Shown piece by piece: positions 53,200 to 63,700 of a DNA stretch of 64,000 nucleotides (the stretch's first letter is position 1; the number at the start of each line of letters is the position of its first letter). The notes under the pieces were generated by a model that had not been told where the DNA came from, did not search any database, and was given only the letters and a program-made list of their open reading frames with translations. The position numbers and the translations under genes were made by a program. Source of the stretch: Tumebacillus permanentifrigoris (GTDB taxonomy: Bacteria > Bacillota > Bacilli > Tumebacillales > Tumebacillaceae); NCBI RefSeq assembly GCF_003148565.1, contig NZ_QGGL01000014.1:33037-97036 (forward strand), read 5' to 3'.

Positions 53200-54198
53200 T
53201 TAAATCGGGATGTCTTCCTTGGTGATCTGCTTGCGCAACAACATCGTCATCGCAACCGCCCACGCGAGCGGCGTGTTGCCGTTGGGAGTCTTGCCGCCGG
53301 TGTACAGCTCAGGAACTTTGCCATCCTCCGGTACGATGCGTTTGGTTTTCTCCCAATAGGCGCGCGCCATCTCGTCCTCGCCGAGCACGGCGAAACACAT
53401 GCCGAGCCATGGGAAGCCAAAACACCACTCCGCCTCTTGGACGTCCTTGTAGTAGAGGTCGTGCTTGTAACGGATCACGCCAAATGTCCGCTCCAGCTGC
53501 CCCGTGATTTGCGCGAGGATACGCTTCGCCATGTTCCGGTCGACCAGCTGGTACGGGTAGATCAGCGAGAGCAGGGCCAGGTCGGTGTCCTTGGTGGCGC
53601 TCTCACGCGGGAGCAGGTGGCGCAACGTGCGCTCCCCGTTCTCGATCAGCCAGTCGGGCACGTAGGCGAGCATCTTCACCGCGCGCAGTCCGGCGACACA
53701 AGCGCCGACAGAGGAGGCGTGGACTTCCATGTTCTCCTCCCACATGCCGTTGTCATGCGCTTCCCAGTATTCGAGGGTGGCGAGGTAGTTGACCAACTTC
53801 TGCAGGATTGCACGATCCATCGTGTCGCGGAACATGCGTTTGCCGACCCGTACACCCTCGCCAACGCCCCACAGGAACAGACCGATCGAGTCGTTCTGTG
53901 CATGGCCCCACGGCTCAGGGCGTTCGGTGAGATCGCTGTTGTAGCGGGCGTGGATGTGCTCATAGAGGTAGGCGGGCTTTTGCTGGGTATGGATGTCCAA
54001 TTTCCACTCATAACGGCGGAACAGGTCAAACAGCGCGTAGAACGCACCCGTGTAGCGGTCGCAGTCCGTATGCAAGTAAGGGAGAACGCAGTAGACGACA
54101 TCGCGCACCCACACGTAGCTGTAATCTCCAGATGTTGACGCGGTGTACGCGCCATTCTCAAGTCTCATCGTTTCCAATACAGAGTGCAAGGTTTTCAT
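53200..54198 (-). CDS. GH15-like glycoside hydrolase of the glycogen operon
   Basis: A cytoplasmic 332-residue protein related to GH15 glucoamylases and phosphorylase-kinase alpha-type domains. It has the alpha/alpha-barrel signs GDYSYVWVRDVVYCVLPYL, WGHAQNDSIGLFLWGVGEGV and AEWCFGFPWLGMCFAVLGE. It lacks a signal peptide, so it acts inside the cell. ATG at 54198 has AAAGGTGG upstream. It is the last gene on the glg strand but separated from glgA by a terminator, and may trim alpha-glucans in place of the glgP found there in B. subtilis. Confidence 0.78.
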   Translation of the reverse strand: MKTLHSVLETMRLENGAYTASTSGDYSYVWVRDVVYCVLPYLHTDCDRYTGAFYALFDLFRRYEWKLDIHTQQKPAYLYEHIHARYNSDLTERPEPWGHAQNDSIGLFLWGVGEGVRVGKRMFRDTMDRAILQKLVNYLATLEYWEAHDNGMWEENMEVHASSVGACVAGLRAVKMLAYVPDWLIENGERTLRHLLPRESATKDTDLALLSLIYPYQLVDRNMAKRILAQITGQLERTFGVIRYKHDLYYKDVQEAEWCFGFPWLGMCFAVLGEDEMARAYWEKTKRIVPEDGKVPELYTGGKTPNGNTPLAWAVAMTMLLRKQITKEDIPI

Positions 54199-54300
54199 CT
54201 TCGGAACCACCTTTCGACTCAAGGCTCTTGTCTTTAATTTACCACGAAATTCGGAAAAGTAAAATAAAATTAATCTGTAACCGCTTACAACTAGTGAAGA

Positions 54301-54341
54301 AAAAGGCTCACGACCGCGACCGCGGCTGTGAGCCTTTTTTG
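54301..54341 (-). terminator. Terminator at the glgA 3' end
   Basis: AAAAAGGCTCAC pairs with GTGAGCCTTTTTT. It separates glgA from the GH15-like gene. Confidence 0.88.
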
Positions 54342-54342
54342 T

Positions 54343-55791
54343 TTAGACCTGTTGGTAGAGTTCGCGGTACTGCTTGGCCGATTCTGTCCACGAGAAATCG
54401 CACAGGCGTCCGTTTTCGAGGATCTGTGCCCACGTGTCGCGGTCGTGCCAGAGCGTGACGGCACGGTGGATCGTGTGCAACATGTCGTGCGCATTGTAGT
54501 TGGTGAAGGAGAAGCCGTTGCCCGTCCCTGTGATCTCGTCATAAGCCTGCACCGTATCCGCCAGACCTCCTGTTTCCCGCACGATCGGGACGGAGCCGTA
54601 GCGCAGGGCGAGCAACTGGGAGAGGCCGCACGGTTCGAACTTGGAAGGCATCAGGAACAGGTCAGACGCGGCGTAGAGACGACGGGCGAATCCTTCATCG
54701 AACGTGATCTGAGCACTGACTTTGTGTGGGTGGTACCACGCAGCTTCGCGGAAGGCTTGCTCATACTGCGCATCACCGGTTCCGAGGATGATCAGTTGGG
54801 CGTCTAGTTGAAGAATGTCTTGCAGGACGTGTAGGATGAGATCGAAGCCCTTTTGTTCCACAAAGCGTGAGATCACGGCGATCATCGGCGCGTCTTCGCG
54901 GATCGGCAGGCCAAGTTCCTCCTGCAGGCGGACTTTGTTCTGCTCCTTGGCGCGCAGAATCTCTTGGACGGAACTCGCGCTCGTGTCGGAGAAGAGTTCG
55001 TAGAGATGCGGGTCTGCCGCCGGGTCGTAGCTCTCATAGTCGATCCCGTTCACGATGCCGACGAGATCCTCGTTGCGCTTGCGCAGGAGTCCCTCCAGCG
55101 TGGCTCCAAAGTACTCCGTCTGAATCTCGCGGGCGTAGGTCTGCGAGACGGTGGTGACTTTGTCAGCGAAGTTGAGGCCACCCTTCATATAATTCACCGC
55201 GTCGAAGTAGCCGATGCCATCCTCGCTCAAGTGGTCGTCGCCAAGTCCGATCAACTCGCCGAGCACAGAGCTTGGGAACACGCCTTGGTAGAGCAGATTG
55301 TGGATGGTGTAGACCGACTTGATCCCCTGGTAGAACGGATCGTGCTGGAATTCGACTTTGAGCAGGAACGGCACGAGACCGGCCTGCCAGTCATGGCAAT
55401 GCAACACGTCCGGTCGGAAATCGAGGTGTGGCAGTGCTTGCAGGACCGCGCGGGCAAAAAAGGCGAAGCGTTCCGCCTCGTCGTAAAAGCCATACAGGTT
55501 GCCATCACGCTTAAAGTAGTACTCGTTGTCGAGGAAATAGTAGGTGATGCCGTTCTCCTCGAGCACTTCGATCCCGCAGTATTGCTTGCGCCAGCCGACC
55601 GAGACGTGGATGATCTCCTTCACCGTCATGCGCTGACGGTAATGCTCAGGAATTTTCGAGTACTTGGGCATGATCACCCGCACATCGACCTCTTGGCGGC
55701 TTAGTTCCAAGGGCAGGGCGCCGATCACGTCGGCGAGCCCGCCCGTTTTGACAAAGGGGGCTCCTTCCGAAGCCACATGCAAGACTTTCAA
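54343..55791 (-). CDS. glgA: Glycogen synthase GlgA
   Basis: A GT5 glycosyltransferase of 482 residues that transfers glucose from ADP-glucose to growing glycogen. The ADP-glucose motif KTGGLADVIGALP is at the N-terminus (about 15-27). The second Rossmann domain carries SRFVEQKGFDLI and PSKFEPCGLSQLLALRYGSVPIVRETGGLADTV. It is the fourth gene of glgB-C-D-A and starts 16 bases after glgD. Confidence 0.95.
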   Translation of the reverse strand: MKVLHVASEGAPFVKTGGLADVIGALPLELSRQEVDVRVIMPKYSKIPEHYRQRMTVKEIIHVSVGWRKQYCGIEVLEENGITYYFLDNEYYFKRDGNLYGFYDEAERFAFFARAVLQALPHLDFRPDVLHCHDWQAGLVPFLLKVEFQHDPFYQGIKSVYTIHNLLYQGVFPSSVLGELIGLGDDHLSEDGIGYFDAVNYMKGGLNFADKVTTVSQTYAREIQTEYFGATLEGLLRKRNEDLVGIVNGIDYESYDPAADPHLYELFSDTSASSVQEILRAKEQNKVRLQEELGLPIREDAPMIAVISRFVEQKGFDLILHVLQDILQLDAQLIILGTGDAQYEQAFREAAWYHPHKVSAQITFDEGFARRLYAASDLFLMPSKFEPCGLSQLLALRYGSVPIVRETGGLADTVQAYDEITGTGNGFSFTNYNAHDMLHTIHRAVTLWHDRDTWAQILENGRLCDFSWTESAKQYRELYQQV

Positions 55792-55807
55792 CTCATCGCC
55801 TCCCCGC

Positions 55808-56923
55808 TTAGATCGTGCTCCGCTTGGTGATCACGACCGGCTCGCTGGCGTTGCCGAGCAGCGTCTGGCCGCGTTTGATACAGACTTCCTTGTCGAGGAT
55901 CATGTTCTCGACGACAGCACCTTCGCCAATTTCGCATTCCTGCATCAGAATCGAGTTGCGAATCGTCGCACCCTTGGCGACTTTTACCCCGCGGAACAGG
56001 ATCGAGTTCTCAACGCGGCCTTGGACGATGCACCCGTTGGCGATCAGCGAGTTGTTGACATCTGCTGTTTCGATATACTTGGATGGCGGTTCGTCCTTGA
56101 TCTTGGTGTAGACGAGGCCAGGTTGGAAGAACAGCCCTCTCCACACATCCGGGTTCAACAGGCGCATGCTCTGGTTGTAGTAGCTGGTCGTCGAATTGAT
56201 GATCGAGAGGTGCCCCTCGTGTTGGTAGGCGTTGACTTGGAAGGTGTCGATGTTCTGCATGATCAAGCTCTCGGTGAGGTCGTACTGTTCGTGGGCGATG
56301 CAGTGCTCAATCATCTCGACGAGCAACGTGCGGTTAATAATGAAAGACTCCATGTAGACGTTGCCTGTGTTGATCTCGTCCGCGTCGGACGACATCTGGC
56401 GCACGCGGTGGTGTTCATCGACTTCCAATTGGTAGCAATTCGAGAGATCGACCGTATCGGGGTCGAGGCGGTTGTAAAGCATCGTGATGTCCGCTTCACT
56501 GTCAATGTGGAATTGCAAGGCATCGCTGTAGTTGACGTTGCAAACCATGTGGCTACGGCAGACGATGACATATTCTTCCTTCGAGCGGTTGAAGTAATCG
56601 ATGTGGCCGTAGAAGTTTTGCAGGTCGCCTTTGTAGTCGGCCGTCGGGAAGGTGATCGCAGGCGGGAGCATGAACAGCCCACCGATTTTGCGGTCGAGCT
56701 GCCATTCCTTGCCGGAGCCTAAGTGATCCATCAGCGAGCGGGATTTGTTGAGCGTGAACACGGCAACTTTGGAGATGCCGGTGTTCGCCATGTTGGAGAG
56801 CGTGAAATCGATCAAGCGATAGCGGCCCCCAAATGGCACCGAGGCAATCGAACGGTTGCGGGTCAGTTCGTCGAGCATGGAATGGGGCTTGCCGAGGTTG
56901 ATGACACCGATCACATTTTTCAT
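55808..56923 (-). CDS. glgD: ADP-glucose pyrophosphorylase regulatory subunit GlgD
   Basis: A 371-residue paralogue of GlgC. It keeps the fold (RYRLIDFTLSNMANTGI, C-terminal left-handed beta-helix repeats) but has NLGKPHSMLDELTRNR in place of the GGxGxRL nucleotide loop. This is the pattern of Firmicute GlgD, which pairs with GlgC and raises its activity. It lies 25 bases after glgC with GGAGGAACC ahead of the start. Confidence 0.93.
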   Translation of the reverse strand: MKNVIGVINLGKPHSMLDELTRNRSIASVPFGGRYRLIDFTLSNMANTGISKVAVFTLNKSRSLMDHLGSGKEWQLDRKIGGLFMLPPAITFPTADYKGDLQNFYGHIDYFNRSKEEYVIVCRSHMVCNVNYSDALQFHIDSEADITMLYNRLDPDTVDLSNCYQLEVDEHHRVRQMSSDADEINTGNVYMESFIINRTLLVEMIEHCIAHEQYDLTESLIMQNIDTFQVNAYQHEGHLSIINSTTSYYNQSMRLLNPDVWRGLFFQPGLVYTKIKDEPPSKYIETADVNNSLIANGCIVQGRVENSILFRGVKVAKGATIRNSILMQECEIGEGAVVENMILDKEVCIKRGQTLLGNASEPVVITKRSTI

Positions 56924-56948
56924 GAATGGTTCCTCCTGTCCAGCGGTC

Positions 56949-58106
56949 CTAGTTCTTGACCTTCGTGTTCGACGGGATAAACGAATCCTCCCCGATCAGT
57001 GTGATCGGAGCGTCTGCGCCTTCCACGCCGATCGTGCAATTGTCCCCGATCACAGTGCCTTCGCCGATGATCGTTTTGTAAATTTTGACGTTCTGGCCGA
57101 TTTTCACGTTTGGCATGATGATCGAATCCCGGATCGTACTTTTGTCACCAACTTGCACGCCATAGAACAGGACGGAATGGTCGACGGAGCCAAAGACCAT
57201 GCAACCTTCGTTGATCAAGGATTGCTTGGCCGAACCCTGTGGAGCGATGTATTGTGGCGGGTGGTTCGGGTTGACCGAATAGATGCGCCATTCGGTGTCG
57301 TGCAGGTTGAGCGTTGGGAACGCTTCTAATAAGTCCATATTGGCTTCCCAGAGGCTTTCAATCGTTCCAACGTCCTTCCAGTAGTCCTTGAAGCGGTAGG
57401 CGAACAGTGAGCGCTCCTCTTGGAGCATGCGCGGGATGATGTCTTTGCCAAAGTCGTGCGAGGAGTACGGATTCTCGTCGTCGCGGGTCAGGTAGCTTTT
57501 TAAGACATCCCAGTTGAAGATGTAGATGCCCATCGAGGCGAGGTTGGTCTTGGCGTTTTTGGGCTTCTCTTCGAAGTCGAGGATGTTGTCGTGGGCGTCG
57601 ACGTTCATGATCCCGAATCGACCGGTCTCCTCCCACGGCACTTCGATCAAAGCGATGGTGGCTTCAGCCCCGCGCTTTTTGTGCTCCTGCAGCATCTTGT
57701 CGTAATCCATTTTGTAGATGTGGTCGCCGGAGATCACGAGGATGTACTGCGGGTTGTAGCGCTCGATGTAAAAGATGTTTTGGAAAATCGCGTTGGCGGT
57801 GCCTTTGTACCAATGGCCGCCGTCTGACTGGACATAGGGGGGCAGGACGGTGACGCCGCCGTTGCTGCGGTCGAGGTCCCACGGGGAGCCGATGCCGAGG
57901 TAGGAGTTGAGGATCAGCGGTTGGTACTGGGTCAGCACGCCGACGGTGTCGATGCCGGAGTTGCTGCAGTTGCTAAGGGTGAAATCGATAATGCGGTATT
58001 TGCCACCAAAGGGAACGGCCGGTTTGGCCAGTTTTTGCGTGAGCGCACCGAGACGGCGACCTTCGCCACCTGCGAGGAGCATTGCGATGATCTCTTTACG
58101 TTGCAT
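56949..58106 (-). CDS. glgC: Glucose-1-phosphate adenylyltransferase GlgC
   Basis: The committing enzyme of glycogen synthesis, making ADP-glucose from ATP and glucose-1-phosphate. At 385 residues it has the nucleotide loop [29 protein letters not shown] and the C-terminal hexapeptide repeats. The ATG overlaps the glgB stop by one base (TAATG), so it is translationally coupled. Confidence 0.95.
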   Translation of the reverse strand: MQRKEIIAMLLAGGEGRRLGALTQKLAKPAVPFGGKYRIIDFTLSNCSNSGIDTVGVLTQYQPLILNSYLGIGSPWDLDRSNGGVTVLPPYVQSDGGHWYKGTANAIFQNIFYIERYNPQYILVISGDHIYKMDYDKMLQEHKKRGAEATIALIEVPWEETGRFGIMNVDAHDNILDFEEKPKNAKTNLASMGIYIFNWDVLKSYLTRDDENPYSSHDFGKDIIPRMLQEERSLFAYRFKDYWKDVGTIESLWEANMDLLEAFPTLNLHDTEWRIYSVNPNHPPQYIAPQGSAKQSLINEGCMVFGSVDHSVLFYGVQVGDKSTIRDSIIMPNVKIGQNVKIYKTIIGEGTVIGDNCTIGVEGADAPITLIGEDSFIPSNTKVKN

Positions 58107-60028
58107 TACGATTTCCCCTTTCGTTCCGCCTTTTTCTTTTTCAATACAACCATCCCGAGCGGCGGGACGGAGATCTGCAGACTGTACGGTTGGTTGTGCA
58201 TCGGTTGTTTCTTGGCCGGCAACTCACCTGCATTCAGCACGCCGGAGCCACCGTAGCGCGGATCGTCGCTGTTGAAGATCTCCACGTACTTGCCCGGCTT
58301 CGGGACCCCGAACCGGAAATTCTGGTGCGCCATCGTGTTGAAGTTGCAGAGCACGATCACCGCTTCACTTGGCTTTTTGCCGAGGCGTTGGTAGATCGCG
58401 ATGCTCTGCTGGTTGTTGTCGGCGTCGATCCAGCGGTATCCTTCTGGCTCGTGGTCCAACTCCCACAGGGCGGGTTCCTGACGATAGAGGTGGTTGAGGT
58501 CCTTGACGAACTCGCGCATCTTGCCATGCATCTCGTAGTCGAGCAGTCCCCAGTCCAACTCCGACTCGTCCTTCCACTCATCAAACTGTCCGAACTCGCC
58601 GCCCATGAAGAGCAGCTTTTTCCCCGGATGGGTGTACAAGTAGCTGTATAAAACCCGAAGATTGGCAAATTTCTGCCAGTAGTCGCCGGGCATTTTGTTC
58701 AGCAGCGACTTTTTCCCGTGTACCACTTCGTCATGGGAGAGCGGGAGCAGGAAGTTTTCCGTGTAGGCGTAGAGGATCGCAAACGTGACTTTGTCATGGT
58801 TGTGCTGGCGGTAGATCGGTTCCTGTTCTAAGTACGAGAGCGTGTCGTTCATCCAGCCCATGTTCCACTTAAAATTGAAGCCTAAGCCGCCGAGGAAGGT
58901 CGGACGGGAGACGAGCGACCACTCCGAGGAGTCCTCCGCCATCATCAACGCGTGCGGGTAGCGCTCGAACATCACTTCGTTGAGTTTGCGGAGAAAGGCT
59001 ACCGCTTCCAAATTCTCCGTGCCGCCCAGTTCGTTGGTGGACCATTGGTTTTCCGGCTTGCAAAAGTTCAAGTACAGCATCGAGGCGACTGCGTCAATGC
59101 GCAGACCATCGATGTGGAACATGTCCATCCAGAACAACGCGTTTGAGATCAGGAACGAGAGCACTTCCGGACGACCGAAGTCAAAAGAAAGCGTGCCCCA
59201 CTGGGGCTTTTCTGCTTTGCGCCAGTCGGCGTATTCATAACAGGGGGTGCCGTCAAAGAGGCGCAGGCCGTGCGCGTCCTTGGCGAAGTGGCCGGGCACC
59301 CAGTCGAGGATGACCGCGAGGCCGCGTTGGTGTGCTTGGTCGACGAAGTACATCAAGTCGTGCGGCGTGCCAAAGCGCGAGGTGGCTGCGTAGTACCCAG
59401 TGGTTTGGTAGCCCCACGAGCGGTCGTAGGGGTGCTCGGCGACGGGCATCAGTTCCAGATGCGTGTAGCCGAGGTCACTTACATAGTCGAGCAGTTCATC
59501 GGCGAGTTCCCGATACGTGTAGAAGTCGCCAGTAGGTTTCTTTTTCCAAGAACCGAGGTGAACTTCGTAGATGTTGACTGGGCGGTTGTAGACCGGCTTT
59601 TTCAGCAATTTTTCCTGTTGGCGTTGCCACTCGCTGTCCTGCCACTCGTAGCCGCTGAGGTCATACACGCGCGAGGCGGTGTGTGGGCGGACTTCCGCGT
59701 AGAAGGCGTAGGGATCAGACTTCAGTAAGGTTTCGCCAGTTTGGGTGAGCAGTTCGTATTTGTAGAGTGAGCCGTTGGGCAGGTCAGGGACAAAGCCAGA
59801 CCAGACGCCAGGTTCTGTCACCTGCGTCAATTCGTGTAGATCTCCACACCAATCGTTAAAGTCGCCGACGACCCGTACAGCCCGGGCGTTCGGGGCCCAT
59901 ACGGTAAAGCGGACACCAGATACACCTTCTACTTGTACGGGGTGAGCTCCCATCGTTCGATAGCTCTGCGTCAAGTTTCCTTGGTGATACAGATACAGAT
60001 CATAGTCATTGGGCGTTGCGACCGACAT
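58106..60028 (-). CDS. glgB: 1,4-alpha-glucan branching enzyme GlgB
   Basis: A GH13 branching enzyme of 640 residues, first gene of the operon. A CBM48-type N-terminal domain (about 25-115, [20 protein letters not shown]) precedes the barrel with [26 protein letters not shown] (nucleophile Asp), MMAEDSSEW (acid Glu) and [24 protein letters not shown] precedes the ATG. Together with GlgC, GlgD and GlgA it completes glycogen synthesis, which in Bacilli is linked to sporulation. Confidence 0.95.
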   Translation of the reverse strand: MSVATPNDYDLYLYHQGNLTQSYRTMGAHPVQVEGVSGVRFTVWAPNARAVRVVGDFNDWCGDLHELTQVTEPGVWSGFVPDLPNGSLYKYELLTQTGETLLKSDPYAFYAEVRPHTASRVYDLSGYEWQDSEWQRQQEKLLKKPVYNRPVNIYEVHLGSWKKKPTGDFYTYRELADELLDYVSDLGYTHLELMPVAEHPYDRSWGYQTTGYYAATSRFGTPHDLMYFVDQAHQRGLAVILDWVPGHFAKDAHGLRLFDGTPCYEYADWRKAEKPQWGTLSFDFGRPEVLSFLISNALFWMDMFHIDGLRIDAVASMLYLNFCKPENQWSTNELGGTENLEAVAFLRKLNEVMFERYPHALMMAEDSSEWSLVSRPTFLGGLGFNFKWNMGWMNDTLSYLEQEPIYRQHNHDKVTFAILYAYTENFLLPLSHDEVVHGKKSLLNKMPGDYWQKFANLRVLYSYLYTHPGKKLLFMGGEFGQFDEWKDESELDWGLLDYEMHGKMREFVKDLNHLYRQEPALWELDHEPEGYRWIDADNNQQSIAIYQRLGKKPSEAVIVLCNFNTMAHQNFRFGVPKPGKYVEIFNSDDPRYGGSGVLNAGELPAKKQPMHNQPYSLQISVPPLGMVVLKKKKAERKGKS

Positions 60029-60238
60029 GCACGTTCCACCTGCTTCTTACAAGATAGTGATTTACATGTGTAATAATAGTGAAATATACTTACCTCCGTA
60101 TTTTACCACATTTATAGCCTATCCCATAGTGGATTTGGACTTGTTGTTTAATTACAAGGCGTTTGACTGAAAACCCTTTGTCGAGTTTTGACGTTCGTAA
60201 AAAAGATACAATACCGTCAAGAGGAGGAAGAGAAGCAG

Positions 60239-60580
60239 ATGAAAGTTAATACAACGAACACAGAACATTACAAGTGGGGGGCCTCCTGTGACGGCTGGCA
60301 CCTCGTCAAAACGCCGGGGCTCAGCGTGATTCAGGAACTCATGCCGGCAGGAACTGTTGAGACGCGACACTATCATGAGCAAGCCTGCCAATTTTTCTAC
60401 GTGCTTTCAGGGCGGCTCACGATGGAGGTCGAGGGCGTTTTTACAGAGCTCAGTCCTTTTGAAGGGTTGGAAATTGCGCCTCATCGCTGGCATCAAGCGC
60501 GCAATGAAACGGACGCCGACGTTGCATTTTTGGTCATCTCGCAACCGACCACGCGAGGGGATCGTTTCCAGATCGAATAA
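60239..60580 (+). CDS. Small cupin protein
   Basis: A single-domain cupin of 113 residues. The metal-site motifs are ETRHYHEQACQFFYVLSGRLTMEV (about 40-63, with two His and a Gln/Glu) and then LEIAPHRWHQARNETD (His). Such proteins bind small molecules or isomerise sugars; no substrate is evident. ATG at 60239 has GAGGAGG upstream. A hairpin terminator follows. Confidence 0.8.
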   Translation: MKVNTTNTEHYKWGASCDGWHLVKTPGLSVIQELMPAGTVETRHYHEQACQFFYVLSGRLTMEVEGVFTELSPFEGLEIAPHRWHQARNETDADVAFLVISQPTTRGDRFQIE

Positions 60581-60585
60581 GGAAA

Positions 60586-60619
60586 ACGCCATGCTGAAGA
60601 TCAGCATGGCGTTTTTGAA
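60586..60619 (+). terminator. Terminator of the cupin gene
   Basis: AACGCCATGCTGA, loop AGA, TCAGCATGGCGTTTTT. Confidence 0.92.
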
Positions 60620-60782
60620 TTGCCGATTTGCTAGTCAAATGCTACAATTATGAAGAGTGTGAGTAAAAACAGAGTTTTTTATTTGGGGATTGATAATAAG
60701 GATTCAGGATTTCCTGTTTGTGGGCGAAACAACATGACAGACTCTAGGGTTTAAGAACATTCAACCAACAGGAGTAGGGGTT

Positions 60783-63700
60783 ATGAAAAGTATACAACGG
60801 TTCTTAGCAGTTAGTTTGGTTTTGACTACCACTTTCTCACCTTCTTACCAATTATCTGCAAGTGCCAGCACAAGTGTTCCATCTTCAGACCAAGCGAGTA
60901 CCTGGGCACAACCTGCGATCCGAGTCGTGAAAGGATTGCAATTGATGCAAGGGGACCCTGATGGGAGTTTCCGTCCGCTTGAGGAGATGACGAGGCAGGA
61001 GTTCGCGACCGTGCTAAGCCGTGTCCTGCAATTGAACACGCAGGAGGTAAAGCGCTCCTCTTACCATGACGTCAGCGGTGCAGACTGGGGGTTTAAGCAG
61101 ATTCATGCTGTCCGGTCGGCCGGGTTGATGTTGGGGGACACAACTGGCAATTTCCACCCGAACAGCTTGATCACGCGCGAAGAGATGGCGGTTGTTTTGG
61201 TGCGGGCTGCGCAAGTAGACCCGATGGGCTACGGCGTGCGGCTGAAAACGGCCGATGCAGCCGAAGTCAGCGACTGGGCGCGCGACTCTGTACAGGCGGC
61301 GATTGAACTCGGGTTGATGCGAGGAGATGGAACTCGTTTCTATCCGCAAGACACCGCCAAACGTGAGGAAGTCGCGGTCGTCGCGTTGGATCTCTTCCGG
61401 AAAACCCAAGAGACACCTACACCGATCGTCGAGGAAATTGTCGGGAATACGGTGCAGATGAACGGGCACGTGTATCAGATCACAGATTCCTTGAAAGGTC
61501 TGTTCAAGACCGCCAACGCAGCATTTCTCGTCGGCTCCAAAGTCAAGTTTGAGAAGGTTGGCGACCTGATCACCAAAGTGACCTATCTGGAATCTGGGAA
61601 AAACGGAGTCTCGCTTGACGCTGGAAACTCCGTCATCGAGGGAGACGTTTTGATCCGCGGGCACGAAGTGCATCTCGACAACTTGAGAGTCACCAAGTCG
61701 ATTCAGTTCTCCGGCAACGGTCAACAGCATGTCGTAGTTGGCAACTTGTCCGCACAGATCAGCGAATTGCGCAACCCGCAGTTGCAGTTGGAGTTGACCC
61801 AAAAAACGCAATTTTCAGGTATGCGTGTATTTGCCGATTCCAGCCTTGTAACAGGTGGGGCGGTCATCCCGAAGATCATCTTGGAAGATGGAGTGCAAAA
61901 CCTGCACTTTGTTGGCGATCTAGGCACCGTCGTCTACAACTCCAAAGCCGATATGATCTTGACCGGGAACGGCAATGTCGAGGAAGTTCAGCTCGACGGT
62001 AGCGGCGAACTGACGCTGACTATTGACGGAAGAATCAAAACAGCCACAGTAGATAATGCAGCGGCCACTTGCGTTTTGAATTCAAAGAATACGATCGTAG
62101 AAAAGTTGGTTTTGAACTACGGGCAATCGGCTGGCGGTGTCGTGGATAACTTCTCGCAAGCCAAGGACCAGATCCTCGTTATCATCATCAAAGGGTCTGG
62201 CAGTGGCGGCGGGTCGCCTGGGATACCGCAAGTCAACAAACCTCCGCAATCCAAAGCCAATTTACTACGCACACTGACACTGGGTGGGCCTGGCGTACAA
62301 TTGCTACCGACCGACTTAGCGACCGACATGGATGGTGATCTGCTGTCCTTCGCTGGGGTGTCGAACGTTAGTGATGCCTCAAAAGCGGTGGTCGCAGTGA
62401 ATCCCCAAGGCCTCTTGGAAGTCACGCCGCTGATGCAGGGCGATTTATTTGTGACCGTCAATGTAACAGACAGCCGCTTCACGACACCAGTCACAATCCA
62501 ACTCAAGATTCAACCGCAGCCGGATATCATAGCCCCGGTGGTGACGGGCGTTGTTGACAACCAAACCTACACGTCAGCCGTCGTGCCAAACAGTAGCGAC
62601 ACCGACATCCAAACCGTCTCCTTGACTCAAAATGGGACCGTGGTAGCTGGGTACACATTGGGAACTCCGATCAGTCAGGATGGCAACTACCTACTGACCG
62701 TGACCGACCAAGCGGGCAACAGCACGACCGTGCATTTTGTGGTCAGCATCGATATGTCGTTACCCGTCGTTGCAGGTGTTCTGGACAATCAGGCGTACCA
62801 TACGCCCGTCACTCCAACTTCACCTGAAACCGACATCGCGACGGTTGCGCTGACACTGGATGGCCTCGTAGTCGCTGGCTATGAGTTGGGAACCCCGATC
62901 ACTCAAGACGGTTCCTATGTCTTGACGGTCACCGATTTAGACGGGAAAAGCACGGTAGTACACTTTAGCATCGACACGGTAGCGCCGGTGGTCACAGGGG
63001 TTGTCGACAGCCAGACCTATACGTCAGTCGTCACACCGTCCAGCGTGGACAGCGACATTCAATCGGTTCAGTTGACGAGAGATGGAACTTCCGTCGCAGG
63101 CTATGCGCTAGGTACAGGGATCACGACGGATGGCGAGTACGTCTTGACGGTGACCGATCGAGCGGGCAACAGCACGGTGGTTCATTTTAGCCTGAACATG
63201 AATGCACCCGTGGTCATGGGGGTTCTCGATGCCCATACCTACTCGACGGCAGTGACTCCGACCAGTTCGGATACCGACATCCAGACGATTACGCTGACGC
63301 AGGATGGAATAAACGTGGTGGGGTATTCGTTGGGTACGGCGATTACCCAAGATGGTAGCTACGTGTTGACCGTCACCGATCTGGCCGGGCACAGCACGGT
63401 GCTACACTTTGTCATCGACTCAACCATTCCGGTCGTGACGGGCTTGGTGGACAACCAAATCTACACGACAGCCGTGACTCCGGACTCCATCGACACCGAC
63501 ATCCAGACGGTGACGCTGACGAAAAACGGCAGTGTTGTCGCCGGGTATTCGTTAGGAACGGCGATCTCTGGAGATGGTAGCTACGTGTTGACGGTGACCG
63601 ACCAAGCAGGCGGCAGTTCGGTGATACACTTCACCATCGACACGGCTGCTCCCGTGGTGACAGGCGTTCTGGACAACCAAACATACGGCACATCGGTCAC

